Part shown: positions 32,210 through 39,496 of the stretch, one piece after another
Numbering within the stretch: the first letter of the stretch is position 1
Layout of the letters: every line of letters begins with the position of its first letter
NCBI GenBank assembly: GCA_007128005.1
Contig: SKYF01000140.1
Span: 1-40,316, forward strand
Origin: Bdellovibrionales bacterium
GTDB taxonomy: Bacteria > Bdellovibrionota > Bdellovibrionia > Bdellovibrionales > UBA1609
Length of the DNA stretch: 40,316 nt
Direction of reading: 5' to 3'
The notes under the pieces: generated by a model
Seen by the model: only the letters and a program-made list of their open reading frames with translations
Told to the model about the DNA's origin: nothing
The model's database searches: none
Made by a program: the position numbers and the translations under genes

Positions 32210-32284
32210 TCAGTTCACAAGAACATTCACTACAAAGAGAATGACCACAGAATAGACAAAGAGCATTACAAATCCCCCTGACAT
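32210..32284 (-). CDS. Small hydrophobic membrane peptide, 24 aa
   Basis: ATG 32284 is preceded by GAGGAGGGG 5 nt upstream, one of the strongest ribosome-binding sites in the window. The product starts MSGGFVMLFVYSVVIL and ends FVVNVLVN, then TGA; it is nearly all Val, Leu, Ile and Phe and can cross the membrane once. It starts 31 bp after the rimO stop on the same strand and converges with hpt. Too short for similarity; support is the SD, composition and position. It may be a regulatory micropeptide or a subunit of an unknown complex. Confidence 0.6.
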   Translation of the reverse strand: MSGGFVMLFVYSVVILFVVNVLVN

Positions 32285-32315
32285 ACAACCCCTCCTCTGT
32301 TTAATGAGACCTCGA

Positions 32316-33671
32316 TTAACGACCAATGTCAATAATCTCACCAACTAGATCATAGTCGTGGTGGGCTGTGATACGAACCGGAACAATCTGCCCCACATCG
32401 GCCTGCCCGGCATTGATATAGGTGACTCCATCGATGTCTGGAGCTTGCTGAGAGTTTCTTCCCTGGAGAAGGAGCTCGGTCTCTTCACTCAATCCCTCTA
32501 TAAGAACAGGCACAACCTGGCCCACAAGCTCGGCTTGCCTTTCTGCGCTGATCTGGCGCTGCAGCTCCATGAGCTGGTCCTGCCTGCGCTGCTTAGTGGC
32601 CTCATCCACTTGATCTGACATCTGTCCAGCCTTGGTCCCCTCCTCTTGACTGTACATAAAGCAACCCACTCTATCAAAGCGCTGACGAGCCACAAACTCC
32701 AAGAGCTCTTGAAACTGCTCTTCAGTCTCTCCGGGGAAGCCGACGATAAATTGGGTGCGAATGACAGCATTGGGGATTTTTGAGCGGATATTCTCAAGCA
32801 CTGCCTCAACCTCAGCTCTTGTCATACGCCGATTCATCTTTTTTAACATCTCGTTGTTGATGTGCTGCAGGGGCATATCAAAGTACTTCACCAAATTGTC
32901 CCTGCTGCGAATCAACTCCACCAGCTCTGGCGTCACTCCATCAGGATAGAGGTAAAGCACCCGTATCCAGTCGGCACCAGATTCATCTGCAAGAGTTTTA
33001 AGAAGTTCATAAGGAGACTCTGTGGCTGTGGCATCTTTTTTCTTTAGATCCCAGCCAAAATCCGTAAAGTCATGGGAGATCACAATCAGCTCCTTGACTC
33101 CTCCTGCCACCAAGAGCTTGGCTTCACTTAAAATATTTTTAAGTTTTCGGGACTGCAAATTCCCACGAATAAGGGGAATGGCACAAAAGGCGCAGCGTTT
33201 TTTACAGCCCTCAGAGATTTTTAAATAGGCTCTAAATCCAGGTTGGGAGTTCACCCTGGGAGAGGTCTCTTCCTGAAGATAGGTGGGCAAGTGGTAGAAT
33301 TTTTTTTCCTTCGATCCCTCTTTTGAGTCCTTAAGAATGCGGGCAATATTTTGAAACTCTCCAGAACCCACAAAGAGGTCCGCCTCTGGCAGCCCTTCGA
33401 CCAACTCATCTTGATAGCGCTGGGTCAAACAGCCTGCCACAACCAGCTTTTGCAGCTGGCCTGTGCTCTTAAACTCTGCCATTTCCAAAACTTTATCTAT
33501 CGACTCTTTCTTGGACTCCTCAATAAAACCACAGGTATTGACTATCACCGTGTCGGCTTCGTCTGGCTGCTCTACAACCTCATAGCCCTCCTTCATCAGG
33601 GAGCCGAGCATTATCTCCGTGTCGACAAGGTTTTTTGGGCAACCCAAACTGACAAAATGCACTTTGTTCAT
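32316..33671 (-). CDS. rimO: Ribosomal protein S12 methylthiotransferase RimO
   Basis: 451 aa. Adds a methylthio group to an aspartate of ribosomal protein S12. Two iron-sulfur clusters are visible: N-terminal UPF0004 Cys C11, C47 and C81, and radical-SAM C156-x3-C160-x2-C163 (CKKRCAFC). The opening VHFVSLGCPKNLVDTE and CGFIEESKKES distinguish it from the tRNA enzyme MiaB. A C-terminal TRAM domain (VGQVVPVLIEG ... GQIVPVRITAHHDYDLVGEI) completes the family. Lies 7 bp upstream of (in coordinates) and downstream in transcription of the LolA-like gene. Confidence 0.95.
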   Translation of the reverse strand: MNKVHFVSLGCPKNLVDTEIMLGSLMKEGYEVVEQPDEADTVIVNTCGFIEESKKESIDKVLEMAEFKSTGQLQKLVVAGCLTQRYQDELVEGLPEADLFVGSGEFQNIARILKDSKEGSKEKKFYHLPTYLQEETSPRVNSQPGFRAYLKISEGCKKRCAFCAIPLIRGNLQSRKLKNILSEAKLLVAGGVKELIVISHDFTDFGWDLKKKDATATESPYELLKTLADESGADWIRVLYLYPDGVTPELVELIRSRDNLVKYFDMPLQHINNEMLKKMNRRMTRAEVEAVLENIRSKIPNAVIRTQFIVGFPGETEEQFQELLEFVARQRFDRVGCFMYSQEEGTKAGQMSDQVDEATKQRRQDQLMELQRQISAERQAELVGQVVPVLIEGLSEETELLLQGRNSQQAPDIDGVTYINAGQADVGQIVPVRITAHHDYDLVGEIIDIGR

Positions 33672-33677
33672 AGTAAA

Positions 33678-34373
33678 TCAATACTCTGTGACTTCCGCCC
33701 CTTCAGGAGGGACAAATGTAAAAGTACCCTCTTTGATTTTGGCGGAAAACTGAGCCCTTTTAAAGTTATAGCGAGTTTCATTCTCTAAATCGTCTTTGTA
33801 ACTCAACTGAGTCACTAAACGGGATTTGGGATCTATAACAATTTGAATTTCTGAGACATCCATGGGCGCTTTGGGGCGCAGCTGAAAAGATTTAACACCA
33901 CCCTCCAAATCTGACTGCTCAACTAACCTAAACTCCTCCCAAAGCCTTGGACGCTCAAACACTGCTGAGATCAGAGTGGCCGAAGGGCCCAGCTTTCTGG
34001 GGCTAATTTTGGCCACCTGAGTGATGGGTCCTGAAAACCCCTCAATAGTACTGACCATCCAAAGGTAGTCTCCATCATGGATGAGAAGGCTCTGGTCGGG
34101 GGCCCCCATCTCCAGTCTCAACCGCTGCTCACCCAGGGTCAGAGTGCCACTGCTGGTTTGGCTACGCCCAAGAAGTGCCTGGTGAACCTGCTTTTCCACT
34201 TGGATCTGTACAGGCACTTGACTGCGATAGCGATTGAGGACGGCCTCAAGAGGCTTTAAAGCCTTAATCTGAGCCCTGTCCAAGGACTCTTGCTCCTCGC
34301 GCACGCCCCCCCCAGAGATCAATCCTGGCACCAGCCAGACCGCTAAAATAAGCAGGGGCAGAAGGTTTTTCAT
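33678..34373 (-). CDS. LolA-like periplasmic protein
   Basis: 231 aa. A signal peptide (about 1-20, MKNLLPLLILAVWLVPGLIS) is followed by a domain with the LolA/outer-membrane-carrier pattern: LKPLEAVLNRYRSQVPVQIQ, LLIHDGDYLWMVSTIEG, MDVSEIQIVIDPKSRLVTQL and FTFVPPEGAEV at the end. LolA carries lipoproteins through the periplasm. ATG 34373 overlaps the nadD-rsfS stop by 4 nt; a longer reading inside that gene lacks a signal peptide. It may be LolA itself or a paralogue; no lolB or lolCDE gene is near. Confidence 0.75.
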   Translation of the reverse strand: MKNLLPLLILAVWLVPGLISGGGVREEQESLDRAQIKALKPLEAVLNRYRSQVPVQIQVEKQVHQALLGRSQTSSGTLTLGEQRLRLEMGAPDQSLLIHDGDYLWMVSTIEGFSGPITQVAKISPRKLGPSATLISAVFERPRLWEEFRLVEQSDLEGGVKSFQLRPKAPMDVSEIQIVIDPKSRLVTQLSYKDDLENETRYNFKRAQFSAKIKEGTFTFVPPEGAEVTEY

Positions 34374-35413
34374 CGCTGCGTTATAACAGAGCTCTGTGGC
34401 AAAGGCGACTGAAAAGTTAAGGCTTTGACTCCCTTTTGGGCCTGCCATAGCTCCTCGAGCCGATACTCAAGGCGCACAAAATCATAGAACACATGTACGA
34501 TGAGTGAGCCATAATCTATCACCACCCAGCGCCCCTCTTTTTGCCCCTCCACATTCAGGGGCCAGAGCCCGTACTCCTCCTTAACGGCCTTGATCACGGC
34601 CTCTGCCAAGGAGCTTGCATGACGCGTACTCGTTCCAGAACAGACCAGGGTGTATTCGCTCAGTGATTGAGCCTCGCGCAAATCAAAGCCCTGAATATTG
34701 ATCCCGTTTCTGTTCTCAAGCACAGCCATGCAAAATTGCGTGAAGTTCTCAAAGTTATCCACCTTGCTCTGTCCGGCCTGGTAAAGGCCTTTTTCCCGGA
34801 TATAGGCATCTACCTCTGGAGTGACAAACTTGGCCGTGGGCAGGTTTTGCCGGTATCGACGGCGAATCTCTGTGGCAGAGACAGCCACGTCCTGCAACTG
34901 CACAAAGACGATCTTAGAGCCATTGTGCAAAAGGGCCTCCTTGCCATCAAAGACATCCACTTTGTCCTGTAAATCTACCGGCAAATCTTCCAGGCCTTGA
35001 GGAAACTCAAAGTCAGGCCTGCTGGTGACGGCAAGATGAGTGAGCTTGAGAATTTTCTCATAATCCCTCCACTGGGAGAAGTTCACAAATTGATCCATCC
35101 CGATAATTAAAAACAGCTCCTCGTCGGGATAGTCTTGGCGTAGCGACTCAAGCGTGTCCACCGTATAGCTGATCCCACCCCTTCTCACCTCACGGTCATC
35201 CACAGTGATCAAGTAACTTTGAGGTTTTAGGCCCTCTTTTGTCATCTCTAGGCGCTCTGCAGGGGTTGGCCCCTCAGTCATCGGTCGATTGGGTGTTTGA
35301 TGAGCGGGAATACAAATAACCTGACTGAGATTCAGGGCATGTCCAACAGACAGCATACTATTGATATGACCGCGGTGAAGGGGATCAAAGGACCCACCAA
35401 AAATTCCTATCAT
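34370..35413 (-). CDS. nadD: NadD-RsfS fusion: nicotinate-nucleotide adenylyltransferase plus ribosomal silencing factor
   Basis: 347 aa. Residues 1-212 are NadD, making deamido-NAD from nicotinate mononucleotide and ATP: IGIFGGSFDPLHRGH (nucleotidyltransferase HxGH) and ISATEIRRR-type SATEIRRR (179-186). Residues about 216-325 are RsfS/YbeB, which binds L14 and blocks subunit joining: FTQFCMAVLENRNG, TLVCSGTSTRHASSLAEAVI, GRWVVIDYGSLIVHVF. The two are usually separate adjacent genes; here the frame is continuous. ATG 35413 with AAGAGAG upstream is preferred over GTG 35422, which overlaps obgE. The stop overlaps the LolA-like ATG by 4 nt. Fusion may link nucleotide status to ribosome assembly, but this is inference. 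Confidence 0.92.
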   Translation of the reverse strand: MIGIFGGSFDPLHRGHINSMLSVGHALNLSQVICIPAHQTPNRPMTEGPTPAERLEMTKEGLKPQSYLITVDDREVRRGGISYTVDTLESLRQDYPDEELFLIIGMDQFVNFSQWRDYEKILKLTHLAVTSRPDFEFPQGLEDLPVDLQDKVDVFDGKEALLHNGSKIVFVQLQDVAVSATEIRRRYRQNLPTAKFVTPEVDAYIREKGLYQAGQSKVDNFENFTQFCMAVLENRNGINIQGFDLREAQSLSEYTLVCSGTSTRHASSLAEAVIKAVKEEYGLWPLNVEGQKEGRWVVIDYGSLIVHVFYDFVRLEYRLEELWQAQKGVKALTFQSPLPQSSVITQR

Positions 35414-35414
35414 T

Positions 35415-36488
35415 TTACACACTCTCTTCCTGAGGCCCCTGTAAGCCTCGCTCTAGACCAAAGAGCTTTTGGCCCATGGCATGGATCAACTCCTTGATGT
35501 TGGTTCTTGCCACCGCTGAAATAAACAGGGGACTTAGCCCCCGCTCTTGAAAACTCTCTGCAATCTCAGTTTGTCGCTCTTGGTCCATGGCATCCAGTTT
35601 GCTGATAACCACCAGCTGAGGATGTTCCATCAGTGGACGGAAGTCCTCCTGGTCTTGATGGGCCTGATCGTAGAGTTCCAATTCTTTGTTAATCTCATCA
35701 AAAGCCAACAGGGGGTCCTGGGGGGCCATCGGGCTTCCATCAATCAGGTGGATAAAAAGTTGAGTTCTTTCCACATGGCGCAAAAACTGTATCCCAAGCC
35801 CTACCCCTTGGTGAGCCCCAGGAATAAGCCCTGGAATATCTGCCACCACAAAGTTCTTGTCATCGCTGTATTTTACGACCCCGAGATTGGGCACAAGGGT
35901 CGTGAAAGGGTAGTCTGCAATTTTAGGCTTGGCTGCAGAGATCACAGAAATCAAGGTGGACTTTCCGGCATTGGGAAAGCCAATAATGCCCACGTCCGCC
36001 AGTAGTTTCAGCTCAAGGTGAACTTCCCTCTCCTCCCCAGGCAGACCTTTTTGGGCCACGTGAGGAGCTTGATTGACGCTGGATTTATAAAAGGTATTTC
36101 CCTTGCCGCCAAGCCCCCCTTTTAAGAATAGGAAGTCTTCTGGAGCTGCTCCATCTGTGGCCTCGCTGAGATCATGAATCAACACTCCACTGGGATCTCG
36201 GATCAGAGTCCCTGGAGGCACCTCGATCACCAAATCCTCTCCGTTGGAACCGCTGCGATTGGCTCCCTCACCGGGCAAACCATTGCCCGCACGGTAGTGC
36301 TTTTTGTAGCGAAGATCTAAAAGTGATGAGATCTGGGGATTGACTCGAAAGATAACGTCGCCTCCCTTGCCCCCATCTCCCCCATCAGGACCACCCCTAG
36401 GGACACCAGACTCCCTGCGAAAACTCACGCAGCCTGGACCACCATTTCCAGAGGCCACTAGGATTTGAATTTCATCAATAAATTTCAT
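35415..36488 (-). CDS. obgE: GTPase ObgE/CgtA
   Basis: 357 aa. An Obg glycine-rich N-terminal domain (FIDEIQILVASGNGGPGCVS, GGPDGGDGGKGGDVIF) and a G domain with G1 GFPNAGKST, G3 DIPGLIPGAHQGVGLG and G4-type SKLD. No C-terminal OCT domain of the Gram-positive type. It acts in late 50S maturation and stress signalling. ATG 36488 lacks a recognisable SD; an intrinsic terminator for rpmA transcripts ends about 17 bp upstream, so obgE may be partly attenuated. Order with rplU and rpmA is the conserved bacterial one. Confidence 0.95.
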   Translation of the reverse strand: MKFIDEIQILVASGNGGPGCVSFRRESGVPRGGPDGGDGGKGGDVIFRVNPQISSLLDLRYKKHYRAGNGLPGEGANRSGSNGEDLVIEVPPGTLIRDPSGVLIHDLSEATDGAAPEDFLFLKGGLGGKGNTFYKSSVNQAPHVAQKGLPGEEREVHLELKLLADVGIIGFPNAGKSTLISVISAAKPKIADYPFTTLVPNLGVVKYSDDKNFVVADIPGLIPGAHQGVGLGIQFLRHVERTQLFIHLIDGSPMAPQDPLLAFDEINKELELYDQAHQDQEDFRPLMEHPQLVVISKLDAMDQERQTEIAESFQERGLSPLFISAVARTNIKELIHAMGQKLFGLERGLQGPQEESV

Positions 36489-36504
36489 TTAAAAAGAAAC
36501 CAAC

Positions 36505-36533
36505 AAAAAGCGAAAGGCTTACTGACCTTTCGC
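36505..36533 (-). terminator. Rho-independent terminator between rpmA and obgE
   Basis: On the minus strand GCGAAAGG (36533-36526), an 8-nt loop and CCTTTCGC (36517-36510) form a perfect 8-bp stem, followed by TTTTTG and more T-rich sequence. It should stop many rplU-rpmA transcripts just before obgE, or act as an attenuator with read-through. Confidence 0.75.
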
Positions 36534-36563
36534 AAGACCCAATCACAGCCATCAGATATTTAG

Positions 36564-36687
36564 TGACTGGCGATAACCGCCAAAGACAAGGCGCCCGGCT
36601 CAAATCGAACGCAGGCGTACTTGAGCGGTACGTTGGAGTGAGATTTGAGTCGAGCAACGCCGTATTTGGCGGTTTCGCGCCAGTCAC
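36564..36687. mobile_element. MITE-like 124-bp hairpin element at the rpmA stop codon
   Basis: Terminal inverted repeats TGACTGGCG ... CGCCAGTCA are followed inward by matching CCGCCAAA/TTTGGCGG, then partly paired ATTTGAG/CTCAAAT and CGTAC/GTACG around a 7-nt loop at 36621-36627. The whole segment folds into one long imperfect hairpin. It is flanked by a 7-bp direct repeat TATTTAG (36557-36563 and 36688-36694), consistent with a target-site duplication. The right copy includes the rpmA stop codon. No ORF lies within it. It could instead be a structured 3' UTR or REP-type repeat; no second copy exists in this window. Confidence 0.55.
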
Positions 36688-36690
36688 TAT

Positions 36691-36957
36691 TTAGGCGGCT
36701 TGACTGCGGGGATAGACGCTAATTTTAAAACGACTCTTATTCAGCCTTTCAAACTTCACCAAACCCTCAATAAGTGCGTAAATAGTGAAATCACGTCCCA
36801 GCCGAACATTGTTTCCGGCAAAAAACTTTGTGCCACGTTGACGCACCAGAATTGTTCCTGGCTTCACACTCTGACCGCCAAAGCGTTTCACACCCAGTCT
36901 TTTACTCTGACTGTCTCGACCGTTTCTTGTACTCCCTGCCGCTTTTTTCGATGCCAT
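36691..36957 (-). CDS. rpmA: 50S ribosomal protein L27
   Basis: 88 aa, typical length. The N-terminus [21 protein letters not shown] reaches the peptidyl-transferase centre, and [20 protein letters not shown] is characteristic. No N-terminal cleavable extension of the Firmicutes type is present. Its stop codon lies in a direct-repeat copy flanking the hairpin element. 36 bp after rplU on the minus strand. Confidence 0.97.
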   Translation of the reverse strand: MASKKAAGSTRNGRDSQSKRLGVKRFGGQSVKPGTILVRQRGTKFFAGNNVRLGRDFTIYALIEGLVKFERLNKSRFKISVYPRSQAA

Positions 36958-36993
36958 AGTTTTACCTCAACAAATCCTTCAGTGAATCCTGGT

Positions 36994-37599
36994 TTAACTC
37001 TTCTTTTTAGTCGCAGCTTTTGTCGCTGTTTTCTTTGTGGCCTTCTTGGCTGTGGTCTTCTTAGCTGCTGCCTTCTTCGCTCCAGTCTTTTTCTTAGCGA
37101 CTGCTTTCTTTGCTCCTGCCTTTTTCTTCTTGGCTTGTACAGCTGGTTTTCTGACCGATGTGCGCTCAGCCTTGGGTCCCGCGGCTTTTTTCTTCTCTTT
37201 GCGCAGCTCCTCAGTCTTTTGTTTCTTTTCCAGCTTCTTTTCTGGGTTGAAAACTTGGGCCGCCTCTTGAGCAGTCACAACTTGGCCCTCGGGCGAAGTG
37301 ATGGACTTTACAAACAGTTCCGTAAACATCTGTCTGTGCCCTTGCATTCTGCGATAGCCCTGACGACGCTTCTTTTTAAAGACAATGATTTTAGGTGCCT
37401 TGGCCTGACGGGTGACAACCACTGTCACCTTGGCGTTGTTCAGGGTAGGCTCCCCAACAAAGATTTTCTCACCACCAACAACTAAAATATCTTTGAGATC
37501 CAACTCTGAACCCAGCTCTGCTTCCAACGTCTCAACACGAAGAGTATCTCCTGCCTCAACTCGATACTGTTTTCCACCTGTGCGGATAATCGCGTACAT
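36994..37599 (-). CDS. rplU: 50S ribosomal protein L21 with long Lys/Ala tail
   Basis: 201 aa, about twice the usual 103. Residues 1-103 are L21: MYAIIRTGGKQYRVEAGDTL, VTRQAKAPKIIVFKKKRRQG and YRRMQGHRQMFTELFVKSI. The remaining 100 residues run from an acidic/basic helix to repeated AKK/ATK/AAKK units, like histone H1 tails. It may bind rRNA or DNA. GGAGG lies 7 nt upstream of ATG 37599, and a sigma-70 promoter lies before that. Confidence 0.93.
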   Translation of the reverse strand: MYAIIRTGGKQYRVEAGDTLRVETLEAELGSELDLKDILVVGGEKIFVGEPTLNNAKVTVVVTRQAKAPKIIVFKKKRRQGYRRMQGHRQMFTELFVKSITSPEGQVVTAQEAAQVFNPEKKLEKKQKTEELRKEKKKAAGPKAERTSVRKPAVQAKKKKAGAKKAVAKKKTGAKKAAAKKTTAKKATKKTATKAATKKKS

Positions 37600-37633
37600 T
37601 TCTTAACCTCCGAAGACTCTTGAACAAGGCCAA

Positions 37634-37664
37634 AGTATCTGCCACGGCGCAATAGCAGTGTCAA
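37634..37664 (-). promoter_or_regulatory. Promoter for rplU-rpmA
   Basis: On the minus strand a perfect TTGACA (37664-37659) is followed after 19 bases by GATACT (37639-37634). The spacer is 2 bases over the optimum. The leader of about 28 nt contains CGGAGG before the rplU ATG. Confidence 0.6.
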
Positions 37665-37691
37665 TGATTTGTGCCTACGAAGCAATGCGAT

Positions 37692-37721
37692 AAAAAACCC
37701 GGAAATCCCTGGCAGACGGGC
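37692..37721 (-). terminator. Possible weak terminator after the RNase G gene
   Basis: On the minus strand GCCCG (37721-37717) can pair with CGGGT, ending at 37697 with a loop of about 14, followed by TTTTTT. The short stem makes this weak. Confidence 0.3.
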
Positions 37722-37748
37722 CCTTTCAGCCCATTCTGCTGCTCCGAG

Positions 37749-39290
37749 TTATACTGAATATATTTCAATCTGCTCCAAGTGATAACCTGGCTCCACTTTC
37801 AAAGCCACCGAAACCCCAATCTTTTGCTCGACCAGCTCAAGTGTTTCAGTTTCCTCGGCATAGATCCAATCGGCCACGTCACTGTGACAGTGCACAACCA
37901 AAGACGTCACCGATGCTTTGGCACGGGGCTGCTCCCTCTCGAGAGCCCTAAAGATCTCTGCGGCCACCGTGGATTTGCGTTTAATGTAGCCCTTGCCATC
38001 GCAATAGGGGCAGGGCTGACACAGTGAGGAGACCAGGCTCGGCCGGATGCGCTTTCTGGTCATTTCCACCAGGCCCAACTCTGACATGGCCGTCATGGTG
38101 GTGCGAGCTGAATCGCGCTGAAGCTCCTCAGCCAACAGGTTGGTGACCTTTTCCCGGTGAACTTCTTTTTCCATATCAATAAAATCAATAATGATAATGC
38201 CCCCACAGTTGCGAATGCGCAGCTGATGAGCGATCTCTTTGACGGCCTCCAAGTTGGTCTTCAAAATTGTATCTTCCAGGTCCTTTTTGCCCACATAGCG
38301 ACCCGTGTTCACATCAATCACCACCAGAGCTTCAGCCTCATCGATGACGATATAGCCTCCGGATTTGAGCCAGATCTTTCTGTCCAAGGAGCGCGAGATC
38401 TCCAGATCAATTTCATACAGATCAAATAGAGGCTGACTGTCTGAGTAGAGCTGAATGTTGTTCTTAAACTTGGGCATAAACTGCCCGACAAAACTGACTA
38501 TTTTTTTAAAGGCCTTGGGCTCATCCACCATGACCCGCTCCACACTCTCGTTGAGCATGTCACGCAAAACCCTCAGCTCCACATCCATCTCTGAATGGAC
38601 CAGGCCTGGGCTTTTTTTCTTGTCATAGTTGCGCTCCATGTCCTTCCACAGCCGGTCCAGGTAATCCAGGTCGGCCCTTAGGCTCTCTACACTGGCTCCC
38701 TCACCGGCAGTGCGCACGATGACTCCCCCTTCAGGGGACAAGGACTCCACAGCCAAACGCAGCCTCTCTTTTTCAGACTCGTCCTCAATGCGTCGAGAAA
38801 TCCCCAAGTGCTTTAGAGTGGGCATATAGACAATGTGTCGACCCGCAAGAGAGATGTGGGTGGTGATTCGAGCCCCCTTGGTCCCCAAAGGGTCCTTTGC
38901 CACTTGCACCATAATGTGCTGCCCCTCCTGGAGCAGGTCCTGAATTAGGGGTCGACCTAGGTCCTGTTGGTCTGAATTGGGCTGAGCGGGGTCCAAGAGA
39001 TCGGCTGCATCTGACTTGGCTCCAGACTCGTCTTCAATAAAGAAGTCTTTTCCCGAATCAGCCCCTCCTCGCACATCTCCCACATAGAGAAAGGCCGCGC
39101 GATCCAGACCAATGTCGACAAAGGCGGCCTGCATCCCCGGCAAAACCCTCAGCACTTGGCCACGGTAGACGGAACCTACCAGAGTGGGGGCCGTTTTTCT
39201 CTCCACCTTAAACTCACTGAGGACCTTGTCCTCCACATAGGCCACTCGAGTGAAGTTGGGCCGCACATTGATCAGGATCTCAGCTGACAT
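37749..39290 (-). CDS. rng: Ribonuclease G/E
   Basis: 513 aa, RNase G length without the RNase E C-terminal scaffold. It cuts single-stranded AU-rich RNA and matures 16S rRNA 5' ends. An S1 domain (VGSVYRGQVLRVLPGMQAAF, VDIGLDRAAFLYVGD) has an acidic insertion of about 40 residues near 90-130. The catalytic domain has VIDEAEALVVIDVNTGRYVG and GIIIIDFIDM with the metal Asp. A C-terminal CPYCDGKGY forms the zinc-link. ATG 39290 has GGAGG 10 nt upstream; a TTG three codons earlier is too close to it. It is the first gene of the minus-strand ribosome-linked group, divergent from pilT. Confidence 0.93.
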   Translation of the reverse strand: MSAEILINVRPNFTRVAYVEDKVLSEFKVERKTAPTLVGSVYRGQVLRVLPGMQAAFVDIGLDRAAFLYVGDVRGGADSGKDFFIEDESGAKSDAADLLDPAQPNSDQQDLGRPLIQDLLQEGQHIMVQVAKDPLGTKGARITTHISLAGRHIVYMPTLKHLGISRRIEDESEKERLRLAVESLSPEGGVIVRTAGEGASVESLRADLDYLDRLWKDMERNYDKKKSPGLVHSEMDVELRVLRDMLNESVERVMVDEPKAFKKIVSFVGQFMPKFKNNIQLYSDSQPLFDLYEIDLEISRSLDRKIWLKSGGYIVIDEAEALVVIDVNTGRYVGKKDLEDTILKTNLEAVKEIAHQLRIRNCGGIIIIDFIDMEKEVHREKVTNLLAEELQRDSARTTMTAMSELGLVEMTRKRIRPSLVSSLCQPCPYCDGKGYIKRKSTVAAEIFRALEREQPRAKASVTSLVVHCHSDVADWIYAEETETLELVEQKIGVSVALKVEPGYHLEQIEIYSV

Positions 39291-39496
39291 GAAGAACAAA
39301 CCTCCTCGAGCAAGACAGCTTTCGCAAAAAAGGACTCTAACGAAATTAACTCTGCGCGAAAAGAACTAAAGTCGAGGGCGTGGCGCGTTAGAGCTTCTTG
39401 TCCGGAAGTAGTGAGGAGCCACTCAAGTTCCCCCTGACAGTTGCCGATGAACTTGTTGGATAAAGTATTTATCTCTTTTGAGGAGGTTAGAGATCA

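Noticed and set aside
36700-37485. Large plus-strand frame (261 codons) opposite rpmA and rplU
   Set aside because: It is the antisense of the Lys-rich tail and L27, Cys/Leu/Phe-rich by consequence, and has no motif.
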